From NCBI RefSeq assembly GCF_022811665.1, contig NZ_CP094529.1, forward strand, positions 2,170,001 to 2,234,000: 64,000 bases of DNA. Direction: 5' to 3'. The notes under the pieces were generated by a model, which was not told where the DNA came from, did no database searches, and worked only from the letters and a program-made list of their open reading frames with translations. The translations under genes were made by a program, and so were the position numbers. Source of the DNA: Chryseobacterium oryzae (GTDB lineage: Bacteria; Bacteroidota; Bacteroidia; Flavobacteriales; Weeksellaceae). Below, piece by piece: positions 1-10,165 of this stretch (within the stretch, counting starts at the first letter, position 1; the number at the start of each line of letters is the position of its first letter).

Positions 1-673
1 TCTGTAAAGCAATCAGTTCGTATATAGGCTGCTTTAATCCGGATATTTTATTATCCAGAATTGTAATTTTCTCACCATATTTTTGGGAAAATAAAAATCT
101 CTGAGCTCTCTCCCAAAGAAAAAGTTTACTTTTTTCAAGAATTCGGCGCGACGAGAGATTATTAATACTGTCTCCTTTATTTTTTTTCTTTAAAAACCCA
201 AAATTCCCGTTAAAAAGGTCTCGATATGCAGAAATACTGTCCTGATCGATATCTACCGATAATTTTTCGTAAGATTTATAGCTGTAAGAATCTAAACTTT
301 CCGGGGAATTGCTTTTGAACAACCTCTCAACTTTTCTTAAAATTTCCAGCGCTTTGGGATCGCTTTTATCGTTAAGAATAACCGCTTCGATATCGTTAAT
401 TTTATATGAAGCTTTAATTAAGGAAACTTTTATAAATTTTTCTACTACTGCGTTTTCCGTATAAAATCCATCCGCTCTTATTTCTATATTTTTGCATGAG
501 GATTTAAATTCTAAAAATCCATAATGATCTGTTTTGCCTAAAACAACATTATTACAAAGAATTTCTGCATCTGGAATAGGAGTATGATTTGCTTCATTAA
601 ATATCATAATCTTTGATTGCGAAAAACCAAAAACATACAGCAAAAACAAAACAAAACTCAGAATTTTTTTCAT
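1..673 (-). CDS. DUF5686-type outer-membrane protein, N-terminal part (runs off window)
   Basis: The start codon is at 671-673 and the frame stays open to base 1, giving about 224 residues. The N-terminus is a signal peptide (MKKILSFVLFLLYVFGFSQ). A short carboxypeptidase-regulatory-like beta domain follows, then the segment SDPKALEILRKVERLF and 'SPESLDSYSYKSYEK'. These match the gene at 4317-6773 almost motif for motif (SDPKALRILDEFNKRE, 'SPKSLDSYQFKSYSK'), so the two are paralogues. By family knowledge DUF5686 proteins have a periplasmic N-terminal domain and a C-terminal outer-membrane barrel; the exact role is unknown. The C-terminal barrel lies outside the window. A -7 box sits 15 bases before the start. 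Confidence 0.85.
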   Translation of the reverse strand, partial: MKKILSFVLFLLYVFGFSQSKIMIFNEANHTPIPDAEILCNNVVLGKTDHYGFLEFKSSCKNIEIRADGFYTENAVVEKFIKVSLIKASYKINDIEAVILNDKSDPKALEILRKVERLFKSNSPESLDSYSYKSYEKLSVDIDQDSISAYRDLFNGNFGFLKKKNKGDSINNLSSRRILEKSKLFLWERAQRFLFSQKYGEKITILDNKISGLKQPIYELIALQ

Positions 674-687
674 AGGAAAAACCTGCC

Positions 688-695
688 CAAAATTA
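688..695 (-). promoter_or_regulatory. -7 promoter box of the partial DUF5686 gene
   Basis: TAATTTTG on the minus strand fits the Bacteroidota consensus TAnnTTTG and lies 15 bases upstream of the start at 673. I see no clear -33 TTTG. Confidence 0.5.
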
Positions 696-753
696 CAGAT
701 AATTTTCTGTTTCAGAAAGCTGAATTCTATGTCTTTACCGATATCAATAGTTG

Positions 754-2568
754 CTACTTTTTATCATCAAGCGCCTTCAAAAATTCAATTACATCATCCA
801 TTTCCGTGTCGGTAAGATGAAGTGGAGTATCCGAAAGCGTTTGATTTTCAATTTTAAATCCAAAACCAACACCTCCTCCTTTATTATAAAATTCCATTAC
901 CTGCTTTAAAGTTTTATATCCTCCGTTATGCATGTAGGGAGCTGTTTTATTGATGTTTCTGAGTGTTGGTGTCTTGAATGAATTTTGTAAAAATGCTACC
1001 GTTTCATGGAATTTCCCCCTTCCCGGATCGCGGTCTAATTTTTCATTACTGAAATTTTCTGCAACACCCAAAACTTCCTGTTCTGTTTTTTTGTAATCCG
1101 GAGGAACGGTTCCATTGAAAAGCGGAAGAAAATGACAAATTGCACATTGTGCTTTTCCCATAAATAAGTTGAATCCTTTTTTCTGTCTTTCAGACATCGC
1201 ATTATTATTCCCTCTCATATACTCATCAAAATCTGAACTGAACGTGGCAAGTGATCTTATATATGTTGCCAAAACATTCTGAAGCTGCCAAACCTGAGCC
1301 TTCTGAGAACCAAAAATCCTCTTAAAATCTGAATTGTATTTTTTATTGTTATTTATTTTGGCAATAATTACATTTAGGTCGCCGTGCATTTCTTCTTTAT
1401 TGGTAATTACATCGGAACTCTGCCCTTCGAGATCGTCTTTTCTCATATCCCAAAACTGACCGTGCTGAAATGCTGAATAATTAAGCGAAGGTGTATTTCT
1501 TACCAATGCGACATTCTGTAAAGACATCGATTTTTCTTTTCCGTCTGTAAACGCTTTTTCGGCAACATGACAGGTAGAACAGCTTCTTGTACTGTTGTTG
1601 GATAAAATAGGGTCATAAAAAAGTTCTTTTCCCAATTCTGTTTTTTGCGGAGTCATTGTATACTCTTTTCCCGCTGTAAATGCATTGGCATCGAAAGCAT
1701 TTTTCGAATAAAAAGTAGCAGCATTTTTGCGGAGTACCGTGGTAACTTCCACTTCAGGAATACGCTCTTCTTTTCGGAACTGAAGAAGAGTTTCAGAAAT
1801 TTTATTTAAGTAAGAAGGAATAAACACTGCATAATTGAATGTTATTTTATCGGAATTCTGCTTCAGTACATTAATTGCCGCGTCGATTTGTGTACTTAGT
1901 GTTGTATAAGAATTGTGTTTAGATTTTTCTGTTGAAATTTGGCTTAAAACTTTTTTTACAGACTCCATCGCATAAGGCATTTCCTGTAGAAAAGCTCCGG
2001 AAATCGGGGTATCAAAACCGGCAATTCCCAGACTTGAAATTCTAAAAACTTCCTGTCTCAAAGCATCAAAAACCTGATCTTTTCCTATGCTTATCGCCAG
2101 AAAATTGGTTTTAATGATATTGCTTTTATTCAGAAGTTTTTTCAGAAGTCTTATTACTTCATCTTTGTTAGATGGTTTATAAGGATATAAAAGTTCCTCC
2201 AAAGCCTGTAATCCTTCGGGTTCTATCTCGGTATGCTCCGACATTTCTATTTCGGGAAGTGCAGCTCCGTTAATAAATCTTGCAGAATGGGGAAGAAAAT
2301 ACTCTACAGCCCATTCCATTTTTTTGTACGTTTTTCTTAGATTTCCAAATTTTTCCTGCAACGTTTTTTCTGTAGCATTATGAGAAACCAAATCAATAAG
2401 ATGATTGGTCTGTTGCAGAAAATCATTATTATTCTTTAAAATTTCATTTTTTACATCCGTAAGCGAATCTACAGGAGGAATTTCGTTCTTTTTACACTGT
2501 AAAATACCAAAAAATAAAAATACAATGAAAAGAAATGCCAAGAGCGGATATTTCAGGATCAATTTCAT
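754..2568 (-). CDS. Di-heme cytochrome c peroxidase (MauG/CcpA family) lipoprotein with imelysin-like N-terminus
   Basis: The protein has 604 residues. It begins with a hydrophobic signal ending in a lipobox-like LQC (Cys25), so it is probably a periplasm-facing lipoprotein. Two c-type heme motifs are visible: CSTCH at about 330-334 and CAICH at about 475-479, the spacing expected of bacterial di-heme peroxidases. These reduce hydrogen peroxide with electrons from cytochromes. Residues 30-280 are an extra helical domain. Its EHTEIEPEGLQALEELLYP stretch recalls imelysin/EfeO-like helical domains, but this is a weak resemblance. The gene follows the PhoX-like lipoprotein gene by 73 bases on the same strand and may be cotranscribed with it. 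Family assignment is secure; the physiological donor is not known. Confidence 0.88.
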   Translation of the reverse strand: MKLILKYPLLAFLFIVFLFFGILQCKKNEIPPVDSLTDVKNEILKNNNDFLQQTNHLIDLVSHNATEKTLQEKFGNLRKTYKKMEWAVEYFLPHSARFINGAALPEIEMSEHTEIEPEGLQALEELLYPYKPSNKDEVIRLLKKLLNKSNIIKTNFLAISIGKDQVFDALRQEVFRISSLGIAGFDTPISGAFLQEMPYAMESVKKVLSQISTEKSKHNSYTTLSTQIDAAINVLKQNSDKITFNYAVFIPSYLNKISETLLQFRKEERIPEVEVTTVLRKNAATFYSKNAFDANAFTAGKEYTMTPQKTELGKELFYDPILSNNSTRSCSTCHVAEKAFTDGKEKSMSLQNVALVRNTPSLNYSAFQHGQFWDMRKDDLEGQSSDVITNKEEMHGDLNVIIAKINNNKKYNSDFKRIFGSQKAQVWQLQNVLATYIRSLATFSSDFDEYMRGNNNAMSERQKKGFNLFMGKAQCAICHFLPLFNGTVPPDYKKTEQEVLGVAENFSNEKLDRDPGRGKFHETVAFLQNSFKTPTLRNINKTAPYMHNGGYKTLKQVMEFYNKGGGVGFGFKIENQTLSDTPLHLTDTEMDDVIEFLKALDDKK

Positions 2569-2641
2569 AGGAAACAGAATATATAAAAAAGCATCAACAG
2601 AGATTTCTATTGATACTTTTTTAGGTTATTAAAGATTAGTA

Positions 2642-4117
2642 TTATTTCTGTACGTTTCTGATGATTACAATTTGTCCGCCTTCTTTGTTGGTATTTACGC
2701 CCGCTCCATCTGCATTTTTAAATGCGTCTTTTTGCCAAGTATGAGAGTGAATATTTACCGCAAAAGTATTCGGAACCCCAATGATATCTGAAATATCTAT
2801 CATTGCACCAAATTCCCAAGAACCCAACTTCGTTAAATTACCAGACTGGTTGTATGCAGTTTGCCAAGCAGCATCGTTTCTGTTGTGTTTCATATTAAGC
2901 CAAGGCTTATACTGTTTTGTTCCGATATTCAGCTGCCAAATGTATGAATCGTGATTGGCTGCAGAATAGTAAGAATCTCCATCTTCCTGAATGTAAACAT
3001 AATTCTCGGTTACACAAAGGTTATCGGGATTAATTAAATTATTTCCAGGATTAGAATCTCCTTCTGCAACAACTTCCAGTTTTCCTGCAAGCATATTGTT
3101 TTCGTTAAGAACAAGCTTATAAACTCTTCCCCACATGGTAAGTCCCGGTTTTGGATTTACACCATCCGAAGATTCTCCAGTTGCTGTAAAATAAATTTCT
3201 CTACCCTTTCCTGCTCCTTTTCTGTAATCGACATCTTCTACTCTCGAAAAACGGATGGCATTAAGATCCATATTTTTTTGGTTAATCTGGGCTCCTGTAA
3301 GATTTTTAGCATTGCTAATTTCTACAAATTCTACATCATACTGAGAACCTTTTACCATATCTGTCTCCGTATAATTGTTGTTGGTTCTTTTTAAAGAATA
3401 AAGTTTTCCGTTGTCTAGATCTCCTTGTGTATTCGAAACATACATCAAAAGCTGTCCTGCTGATTGATGAGAAGTAGAATAAGACTGATCTTCGCCAATC
3501 ATAATATATGTTTTACCACCAGAAATATCTTTAGGAAGAGGAACTGCATTTTCCATAGAAGCTTTTCCTAAAGCCGGTTTTACTCTTGTTTTATCTGAAG
3601 CCTGAGAAACAGGTGCCAAAGGATTAAGAGCGTGTACCATACTTTCTTCGCCAGATTCTCCTGCTGTAAGAAATGCATCGAAGCCATGTTCTTTCTGTGT
3701 TGCCAATGTTGCAGAACACAATCTTGTCATCCCACCAATTCCGTTAAGAATATATTCACCTTTTACAGGTTTGAAAGTTTTGTCTAAATATACTCTGGAA
3801 ACAGACTGGGTAATTTCGTGGTTGGTAATCATCAGATACCCGTTAGAATTAGGATCTTTCATAATTCCCATTCCGTCTGGCTGTCCTGCAAAAACAAAGT
3901 TCGGACTTTGAGAAAGCACATCAGAGCTTGAAATAAGCGTTGTAATGTTCAAATTCTCGAAACCAGGCATTCCGTATACAAATGCAGGTTCTTTAGAAAA
4001 ATTTTCGATTTTCACTTCGTTGTTTACCGGAGTTTCGGTTGTTTCTACATCGTCTTTACAGCTCTGCGCAAGTGCTGCAAATAAAAATAACGCACCAATA
4101 GATCTTTCAATTTTCAT
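2642..4117 (-). CDS. PhoX/DUF839-like beta-propeller lipoprotein
   Basis: The protein has 491 residues with a lipoprotein signal (SIGALFLFAALAQSC, Cys20). Blocks such as 'GGMTRLCSATL', 'REIYFTATG', 'WGRVYKLVL' and 'NPDNLCV' resemble the PhoX (DUF839) family. That family includes calcium/iron alkaline phosphatases and many uncharacterised secreted propellers. I cannot confirm the metal ligands, so phosphatase activity is only possible. It is transcribed ahead of the di-heme peroxidase gene. A TAGTTTTG box about 27 bases before the start suggests its own promoter. Confidence 0.65.
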   Translation of the reverse strand: MKIERSIGALFLFAALAQSCKDDVETTETPVNNEVKIENFSKEPAFVYGMPGFENLNITTLISSSDVLSQSPNFVFAGQPDGMGIMKDPNSNGYLMITNHEITQSVSRVYLDKTFKPVKGEYILNGIGGMTRLCSATLATQKEHGFDAFLTAGESGEESMVHALNPLAPVSQASDKTRVKPALGKASMENAVPLPKDISGGKTYIMIGEDQSYSTSHQSAGQLLMYVSNTQGDLDNGKLYSLKRTNNNYTETDMVKGSQYDVEFVEISNAKNLTGAQINQKNMDLNAIRFSRVEDVDYRKGAGKGREIYFTATGESSDGVNPKPGLTMWGRVYKLVLNENNMLAGKLEVVAEGDSNPGNNLINPDNLCVTENYVYIQEDGDSYYSAANHDSYIWQLNIGTKQYKPWLNMKHNRNDAAWQTAYNQSGNLTKLGSWEFGAMIDISDIIGVPNTFAVNIHSHTWQKDAFKNADGAGVNTNKEGGQIVIIRNVQK

Positions 4118-4144
4118 AATATATTTTTATAGTTTATCTGTTTG

Positions 4145-4152
4145 CAAAACTA
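4145..4152 (-). promoter_or_regulatory. -7 promoter box of the PhoX-like gene
   Basis: TAGTTTTG on the minus strand, matching TAnnTTTG, lies 27 bases upstream of the start at 4117. The same octamer precedes the DUF5686 gene at 6773. Confidence 0.5.
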
Positions 4153-4260
4153 TAAGTCTATTGTTAACTGCACTTTAATAACAGCAAAACTGCAATTAAC
4201 TTTATTTGAATAATGAAAGTTAATTGTTAATTAAAAGAGAACTTTAAAGTATTTCTCAAA

Positions 4261-4297
4261 AAAAATAGAAATTCAAAATCATTGAATTTCTATTTTT
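4261..4297 (-). terminator. Rho-independent terminator after the DUF5686 gene
   Basis: A perfect 16-bp inverted repeat (AAAAATAGAAATTCAA paired with TTGAATTTCTATTTTT, 5-base loop) lies 20 bases past the stop codon at 4317. It ends in a T-run when read on the minus strand. Confidence 0.75.
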
Positions 4298-4316
4298 AGA
4301 GTTTATGGGGCAAAGT

Positions 4317-6773
4317 TTAATTCAGTAGATTAAATCTTAGTTTAACCCCAAAATTTTCTTTAAATACAGGGGTCTGATAATATCCAAGTCTATAAGAGAA
4401 TCCTAGTCCGAAATTTCTTCCCAGAAAACGGTTCCAGATTATTCCAGCTTCCTGATAATAGTGATCTAAAGGAATAAAATCGAACTGATGATCTCCTCTA
4501 TTTTTGAAATTACCAATTGCCGACTGATATTCCAGTTCGATATTGGAGTATCTTTTGCCAATGGTTCTGAATCTGAAAGGTAAATACTGAGAAATTTTGA
4601 ATGCTACAAATTTGTCTGCAAAATAAGTCCCCGAAGGCATGGTCGCAAAACCAAAATTAGAGGGTGTACTTACGCTGGAAAACCAATGCTCTAAACCTCT
4701 TTCAGTTTGTCCTGCTATTTCAAAATTTTTCCAGATAGGCGCAGTTCCTGAAGAAATTCCACCTAAAAGTTTCAAGTTAGTATATCCTAATTTGGTTCTG
4801 AACTGATGTACAACTAATGCATCAAATTTCTGATAGTTCAGATCTCCGCCTAAAATATGATATCCTTTTTCGAAATTGGCAAAAACCTGAGGAAAACCTG
4901 TTTCAAAAGTATATTTTCCGCTAGGAGTCATAATATTTTTATCATTGGGCGAAAATTTCAGAGATAAAGTAGTGCTTACATTATTAAAATTATTCCCTAA
5001 ATCTCTGTACTGATAATCGAAAAGTGCCTTTTGCTTCTCTTTATTCACCGCAATTTTCATACTTAGAGAATTAGATATATCATATAAATACGACGCACCA
5101 AATTTCTGGTTTTTATAAAAATTAGCATTGTGAAGATCCAGATTGATGTCGGTTAATTTCATCATTGTATTCCACATATTGTTGCTGAATCTTCCTGCTG
5201 CAAAAACATCATCCACATAATCTATTCTGAAAATAGAAGTTCTTTTCTGCGATAATTTCACATCTAAACCAAGCCCATATTTCCAGGTATGATCTTTAAA
5301 ACCGTAGCCAAAATATCCGTCGGGAGAAAATGTCTTACTGAATTTTTCGTTAAGCTTCACTCCTGCTCCTAGTCGAAACCCCTGATATTTGTCGTAATTG
5401 AATACTTTCGTAATATCAAAATCAATCATTTTATATCTTAAATTACCTCTCAGTAACTGCGTATAAAAGCCTAATTTCTTTTCAAAATCGTGCTTTTCTA
5501 CAAATTTATCAATATTATCATAAGTCGTATTTTCTCTTGTGGTTAGGCTGTCGGTTCTGTATTGATTAAGCAGACTTCCATCAGAATTTTTTACTTCTAA
5601 AGAATATCCTTTAAATTCGGATGCTTTCTGTTCAGGATTAATTTCAAAATCGAAAAATCTGTTTTTAATGTAAAGATAATTTCCGAAAGTTTTTTTATAG
5701 TATTTCTGTTTCTCGCCGGCTTTTACACTGTCTTTTTTAGCAGTATCGAAAGACTGATCTCCCATTTTCATCCTCATGTCTTCATAATCGAGAAACCATT
5801 TATTGTTAATAGGTTTCCAAACGGAAACTATGTTGCCTTCATTCCTTTTTTTGCTTGAACTTTCAAATTTTTTGAGGGCAAACGTTTCGGTATCAATGTA
5901 AATTTTACCGTTAAATTTTCTGGGATTCTGCTTCTTTTTATCCATAATTTCTTTGAATTTAATGACATAAGTGCTTCTTCCGTCTATCTGTATGGTATCT
6001 GTAACATAAAAATTAAACAGATTCCTATTTTCCTGTTTTAATTGCCGTGGAATCCTGTTAAGATTAGAAAAATTCATTGCTAAAACTTCATAAATAGGAT
6101 TTTTGAAACCCGACATTCTGTTGTCTAAAACATTGGTTTTTTCGCCAAACTTGTCAGAATACTTGTATTCTGTCGCTTTTTCCCACAAAAACATTTGTCC
6201 ATCTTTGGCTGCATCTAGAAATTCTTCACTAAGTAACGAATCTTTTTCATCGCTTTTCTTTTTAAAAACCTCCTTCTTTTCTACTTTAGACAAAGAATCT
6301 TTTCTGCTTACAATAAAATTTTTAAATGCATCGATAGAATCTTTATCCACATCAATAGAATACTTAGAATAAGATTTAAATTGATAAGAATCTAATGATT
6401 TAGGAGAATTATTTTTCTCTCGTTTATTGAATTCATCGAGAATTCTGAGTGCTTTAGGATCGCTTTTATTTGAAATTACAATCTTGTCTATGTTGCTGGA
6501 TTTTTCGGAAGAAGTTTTTAGAAGAACTTCCATATTTTTCTTAACATCAGCCGTTGCATCTTCGAAATTGTTGGCTAAAACCTCAACTTTCTTACATTTT
6601 GTTTTAAAATTCAGAATTCCTTCATCATTGGTTTTACCAAGCAGATCATCATCACAGTAAACAGCGGCATTTCCTATCGGTTTTTTATCGTTTTTACTTA
6701 AAACTTTAATTTGATTCTGACTGAAAATGAAGATACTCAACAATAAAAATAATGGAGATAAAAATTTTGTCAT
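4317..6773 (-). CDS. DUF5686 family outer-membrane protein with carboxypeptidase-like regulatory domain
   Basis: The protein has 818 residues, a normal length for the family. A signal peptide (MTKFLSPLFLLLSIFIFSQ) precedes a small beta-sandwich of the carboxypeptidase-regulatory type (residues about 20-90). Next comes a charged middle region containing SDPKALRILDEF. The C-terminal half (about 430-818) is rich in alternating aromatic/polar strands such as 'GFRLGAGVKLNEKF' and ends 'GVKLRFNLLN', as expected of an outer-membrane barrel closing strand. Function is unknown for the family; surface assembly or transport is inferred. It is monocistronic, with a promoter box at 6793-6800 and a strong terminator at 4261-4297. 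A paralogue begins at 673. Confidence 0.85.
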   Translation of the reverse strand: MTKFLSPLFLLLSIFIFSQNQIKVLSKNDKKPIGNAAVYCDDDLLGKTNDEGILNFKTKCKKVEVLANNFEDATADVKKNMEVLLKTSSEKSSNIDKIVISNKSDPKALRILDEFNKREKNNSPKSLDSYQFKSYSKYSIDVDKDSIDAFKNFIVSRKDSLSKVEKKEVFKKKSDEKDSLLSEEFLDAAKDGQMFLWEKATEYKYSDKFGEKTNVLDNRMSGFKNPIYEVLAMNFSNLNRIPRQLKQENRNLFNFYVTDTIQIDGRSTYVIKFKEIMDKKKQNPRKFNGKIYIDTETFALKKFESSSKKRNEGNIVSVWKPINNKWFLDYEDMRMKMGDQSFDTAKKDSVKAGEKQKYYKKTFGNYLYIKNRFFDFEINPEQKASEFKGYSLEVKNSDGSLLNQYRTDSLTTRENTTYDNIDKFVEKHDFEKKLGFYTQLLRGNLRYKMIDFDITKVFNYDKYQGFRLGAGVKLNEKFSKTFSPDGYFGYGFKDHTWKYGLGLDVKLSQKRTSIFRIDYVDDVFAAGRFSNNMWNTMMKLTDINLDLHNANFYKNQKFGASYLYDISNSLSMKIAVNKEKQKALFDYQYRDLGNNFNNVSTTLSLKFSPNDKNIMTPSGKYTFETGFPQVFANFEKGYHILGGDLNYQKFDALVVHQFRTKLGYTNLKLLGGISSGTAPIWKNFEIAGQTERGLEHWFSSVSTPSNFGFATMPSGTYFADKFVAFKISQYLPFRFRTIGKRYSNIELEYQSAIGNFKNRGDHQFDFIPLDHYYQEAGIIWNRFLGRNFGLGFSYRLGYYQTPVFKENFGVKLRFNLLN

Positions 6774-6792
6774 GTAGTTTTTATTAATGAGA

Positions 6793-6800
6793 CAAAACTA
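6793..6800 (-). promoter_or_regulatory. -7 promoter box of the DUF5686 gene
   Basis: TAGTTTTG on the minus strand, 20 bases upstream of the start codon at 6773, matches TAnnTTTG. Confidence 0.55.
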
Positions 6801-7055
6801 TTGATAAGAAAGTTACAAAACCATGAGAGAAAATATAAACTTTTGTTAAAGATGTAAATGTCTGGACGTTAGTCATTTTTTATAGAAATTAAATCTACTT
6901 GAGAGGATTATTTCTGAATTATTTTTAAAAATCATAAAGAATTTAACGAAAATGAATAACACCTGATTTCTGCGGAATTTTAAAATAATTATCCGAATCA
7001 GTTTCATGACATGTATAACTTGGAGGTAGCCTTAATTTATTAAAAAAATTGTTAC

Positions 7056-7063
7056 TAAATTTG
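7056..7063 (+). promoter_or_regulatory. -7 promoter box of the small secreted protein gene
   Basis: TAAATTTG matches TAnnTTTG exactly and lies 24 bases before the ATG at 7088. The -33 region is not clear. Confidence 0.6.
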
Positions 7064-7087
7064 CCGGAATTTTTTTAAGCATATACA

Positions 7088-7507
7088 ATGATCAAAAAAC
7101 TATTTGCAATTTTATTTTTTGCAGGAATCGGAATTTTCGGAACTGAAATAAAAGCACAAACGATTGATGAAATTAAGCAGAAACAGGAGTTATTTAAAAT
7201 TTATTCTGATCTTTTAGACAAAAATATGGATCTTGCCAAAGAAAGACAAACCAATGTAAAATTAACTGAAGAGGTAAGTGTTCTAAATAGAAAATCAGAT
7301 AAAAAAACAGATAAATTTACTTCTTCTGATCCTAAAAGCACTTCTTCTGATGCTAAAAATACGGCAAAACTTCTTAAAGAAACAGAATCTGCTAATCGGG
7401 ATCTTGCCAAAAGCAACAGCAGGATTAAAAGCATTGAAAATGATATGAAAAAAATCGTAGCTAAAATGGAAAAGTACGATTACGCCGTTGAAATCAAGAA
7501 AAAGTAA
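7088..7507 (+). CDS. Small secreted coiled-coil protein, unknown function
   Basis: The protein has 139 residues and a signal peptide (MIKKLFAILFFAGIGIFGTEIKAQ, shown here only in part by its K-rich start and hydrophobic core). The mature part is highly charged and helical: residues 25-65 and 90-135 read as coiled coil. Between them is a low-complexity linker with a repeated block 'TSSDPKS-TSSDAKN'. I do not recognise a named family; small periplasmic coiled-coil proteins of this kind are common in flavobacteria. The gene is alone, with its own promoter box and a bidirectional terminator shared with alaS. Confidence 0.75.
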   Translation: MIKKLFAILFFAGIGIFGTEIKAQTIDEIKQKQELFKIYSDLLDKNMDLAKERQTNVKLTEEVSVLNRKSDKKTDKFTSSDPKSTSSDAKNTAKLLKETESANRDLAKSNSRIKSIENDMKKIVAKMEKYDYAVEIKKK

Positions 7508-7510
7508 ATA

Positions 7511-7546
7511 AAAAAGGCTGTCACAAAAAATGAGACAGCCTTTTTT
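7511..7546. terminator. Bidirectional terminator between the coiled-coil gene and alaS
   Basis: AAAAAGGCTGTC pairs with GACAGCCTTTTT (12 bp, 11-base loop), with T-runs on both strands. It lies between convergent genes ending at 7507 and 7562. Confidence 0.85.
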
Positions 7547-7561
7547 ATATTTTCAATTCAA

Positions 7562-10165
7562 TTATAAATTCAGAGCTTTCTGATAAGCATTCTCTAAACC
7601 ATCAAGATTTTTACCGCCAGCCGTTGCAAAGCCCGGATTTCCGCCGCCGCCGCCCTGGATTTCTTTCGCTAAATCTTTCACGATTGTTCCTGCCTGATAA
7701 CTCGATGCCAAATCATCCGAAACACCAACTGTAATCATAGGTTTTCCGTCTGCATCAGATAAAATTACCGTTACCGAAGTCGGAATTTCTTTCTTCAATT
7801 GGAACACTATATCTTTCACAGAAGCTGCATCCAAAGAGGTTTTCTTCACTAAAAGAAGTTTGTCGCCTTTTTGTTCGTAAGCATTTTTCCAATCACCGAT
7901 TTCACCTTTTGCTTTTTCTTTTTTGAAGGCTTCAACTTCAGATTTTAAAGTGGCATTTTCTTCGATTAATTTCTCAATAGAACGCACCACATCTTTAGAT
8001 TTCAGCAATTGGGAAAGCTCGGTTATTTGTTTTTCCAGATTTTTGAAATATTCATCGGCTTTGTCTGCAGAAATGGCTTCAATTCTTCGGATTCCCGCCG
8101 CTGCAGAACTCTCGGAAACCAATTTGAAATGCCCGATTTCGCTCGTATTTTTAACGTGAGTTCCACCGCAAAGTTCCATTGATGTTCCAAACTGAATCAT
8201 TCTTACATTGTCACCATATTTTTCACCAAACAAAGCCATCGCACCTCTGTCCAAAGCTTCCTGAATCGGGATGCTTCTGAACTCCTGCAAAGCAATGCTG
8301 TCTTTAATTTTGGCATTCACTTTATCTTCAACCAATTTCAGTTCTTCATCGGTCATTTTATTGAAATGTGAAAAATCGAAACGCAGATAATCCGGACCTA
8401 CAAACGAGCCTTTTTGTTCTACGTGCGTCCCTAAAACCTCTCTCAGAGCCTCGTGAAGCAAATGCGTCACCGAGTGATTCGCCTGAGAATTTCTTCTTTC
8501 AGAATCATTGACTTTAGCGTAGAAAACAGCACCGGCATCTTTCGGAAGCCCGTTGATTAAAGAAATAATCAGTCCGTTTTCTTTTTTGGTTTCAAGTACT
8601 TCAAAGCTTTCGGCGGCATTTTCAAGAACACCTTTATCGCCGATTTGTCCACCACCTTCCGGATAGAAAGGCGATTCGCTCAATACGATCTGATAAAATT
8701 CTCCGTCTTTATTTTCTACTTTTCTGTATCTGGTAATATACGTTTCAGACTCGGTTTTATCGTAACCGACAAAGTTTTCTGGCTTCTCTTCCAATGTTAC
8801 CCAGTCATAAACTTTCTGTGCAGAATCTGCTTTGGAACGTTGTTTTTGTTGATTCAAAGCCTGCTCAAAGCCTGCTTCATCTATGGTTAAGCCTTTTTCT
8901 TCGGCAATAATTCTCGTCAAATCATCAGGGAAACCGTAAGTGTCGTACAATTCGAAAACTTCTTCTGTCGGCAATACTTTTTTACCTTCAGAAATTGTCT
9001 GTTGAATGAGTTTTTCAACTCTTATTAATCCTGTCTCAATAGTTCTGAGGAAAGATTCTTCTTCACTTTTAATCACTTCAGTTACCAAAGTTCCCTGCTT
9101 TTCAAGCTCCGGGAAGAATTTGCCCATTTGCTCCTGAAGAACAGCCACTAACTGATAAAGGAAAGGTTCTTTTTGGTCTAAAAAACGATAAGCATAAGAA
9201 ATCGCTCTTCTTAAAATTCTTCTGATAACGTAACCAGCACCGCCGTTGGATGGCAATTGTCCGTCTGCAATCGCAAAAGAAACCGCTCTGATATGGTCTA
9301 CCACAACACGAATGGCGATGTCTTTTTCATCCGTTAAAATTCCGGTATATTTTTTACCTGAAAGTTCCTCAACTTTAGCAATCAAAGGGGTGAAAACATC
9401 CGTGTCATAATTAGATTCTTTATGTTGCAATGCCATACAAAGACGCTCGAATCCCATTCCGGTATCGATGTGTTTTGCAGGAAGATTTTCCAGAGAACCG
9501 TCTGCTTTTCTGTTGAACTGCATAAATACGAGATTCCAGATTTCTACAACCTGCGGATGGTCGTTATTAACCAATTCCAATCCGGAAATCTTAGCTTTTT
9601 CTTCTGCACTTCTCAAGTCCACATGGATTTCCGAACAAGGTCCGCAAGGTCCACTTGCTCCCATTTCCCAGAAATTATCTTTCTTATTTCCGTTGATAAT
9701 TCTGTCTTCAGAAATAAATTCTTTCCAATAATTATAAGCTTCATTATCTCTTTCAAGATTTTCTTTTTCGTCTCCTTCAAAAATGGTGACGTAAAGATTT
9801 TCTTTTGGAATTCCGTACACTTCTGTCAACAATTCCCAAGCCCAAGAAATGGCTTCTTTTTTGAAATAATCGCCAAAAGACCAGTTTCCCAACATCTCAA
9901 ACATCGTATGGTGATAGGTATCACGACCCACGTCATCCAAATCATTATGCTTCCCAGAAACTCTCAGACATTTTTGAGTATCGGCAATTCGGGAGGCTTT
10001 CGGTTCTTTGTATCCTAAAAAATAATCTTTGAACTGCGTCATCCCGGAGTTGGAAAACATCAGCGTGGGATCGTCTTTAAGAACGATGGGCGCAGAAGGA
10101 ACAATTAAATGTTCTTTGCTTTTGAAAAAATCTAAAAATTGCTGTCTTATCTCTTGTGAAGTCAT
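7562..10165 (-). CDS. alaS: Alanyl-tRNA synthetase
   Basis: Class II synthetase charging tRNA-Ala in the cytoplasm. I start it at the ATG at 10163-10165 ([14 protein letters not shown]), giving 867 residues and the conserved N-terminus. The frame is open for 15 further codons to 10210, but those residues are not family-like. The catalytic domain includes '[14 protein letters not shown]' and '[14 protein letters not shown]'. The editing domain carries HSVTHLLH near residue 562 and CGGTH near 666, the zinc-binding residues that clear Ser- and Gly-tRNA-Ala. The C-terminal DHHA1/C-Ala part ends with a glycine-rich '[14 protein letters not shown]'. A -7 box lies about 60 bases upstream. Confidence 0.97.
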   Translation of the reverse strand: MTSQEIRQQFLDFFKSKEHLIVPSAPIVLKDDPTLMFSNSGMTQFKDYFLGYKEPKASRIADTQKCLRVSGKHNDLDDVGRDTYHHTMFEMLGNWSFGDYFKKEAISWAWELLTEVYGIPKENLYVTIFEGDEKENLERDNEAYNYWKEFISEDRIINGNKKDNFWEMGASGPCGPCSEIHVDLRSAEEKAKISGLELVNNDHPQVVEIWNLVFMQFNRKADGSLENLPAKHIDTGMGFERLCMALQHKESNYDTDVFTPLIAKVEELSGKKYTGILTDEKDIAIRVVVDHIRAVSFAIADGQLPSNGGAGYVIRRILRRAISYAYRFLDQKEPFLYQLVAVLQEQMGKFFPELEKQGTLVTEVIKSEEESFLRTIETGLIRVEKLIQQTISEGKKVLPTEEVFELYDTYGFPDDLTRIIAEEKGLTIDEAGFEQALNQQKQRSKADSAQKVYDWVTLEEKPENFVGYDKTESETYITRYRKVENKDGEFYQIVLSESPFYPEGGGQIGDKGVLENAAESFEVLETKKENGLIISLINGLPKDAGAVFYAKVNDSERRNSQANHSVTHLLHEALREVLGTHVEQKGSFVGPDYLRFDFSHFNKMTDEELKLVEDKVNAKIKDSIALQEFRSIPIQEALDRGAMALFGEKYGDNVRMIQFGTSMELCGGTHVKNTSEIGHFKLVSESSAAAGIRRIEAISADKADEYFKNLEKQITELSQLLKSKDVVRSIEKLIEENATLKSEVEAFKKEKAKGEIGDWKNAYEQKGDKLLLVKKTSLDAASVKDIVFQLKKEIPTSVTVILSDADGKPMITVGVSDDLASSYQAGTIVKDLAKEIQGGGGGNPGFATAGGKNLDGLENAYQKALNL

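Larger units (their letters stand above)
6774..7087. other. Intergenic region between divergent genes
   Basis: 314 bases between the divergent DUF5686 gene and the small secreted protein. It contains one -7 box for each (6793-6800 minus, 7056-7063 plus). I see no ORF, RNA fold or repeat in the rest. Confidence 0.6.

Noticed and set aside
9422..10018. Plus-strand frame of 198 codons antisense to alaS
   Set aside because: It lies entirely inside alaS; composition reflects the complement of a conserved gene and there is no promoter or start signal.
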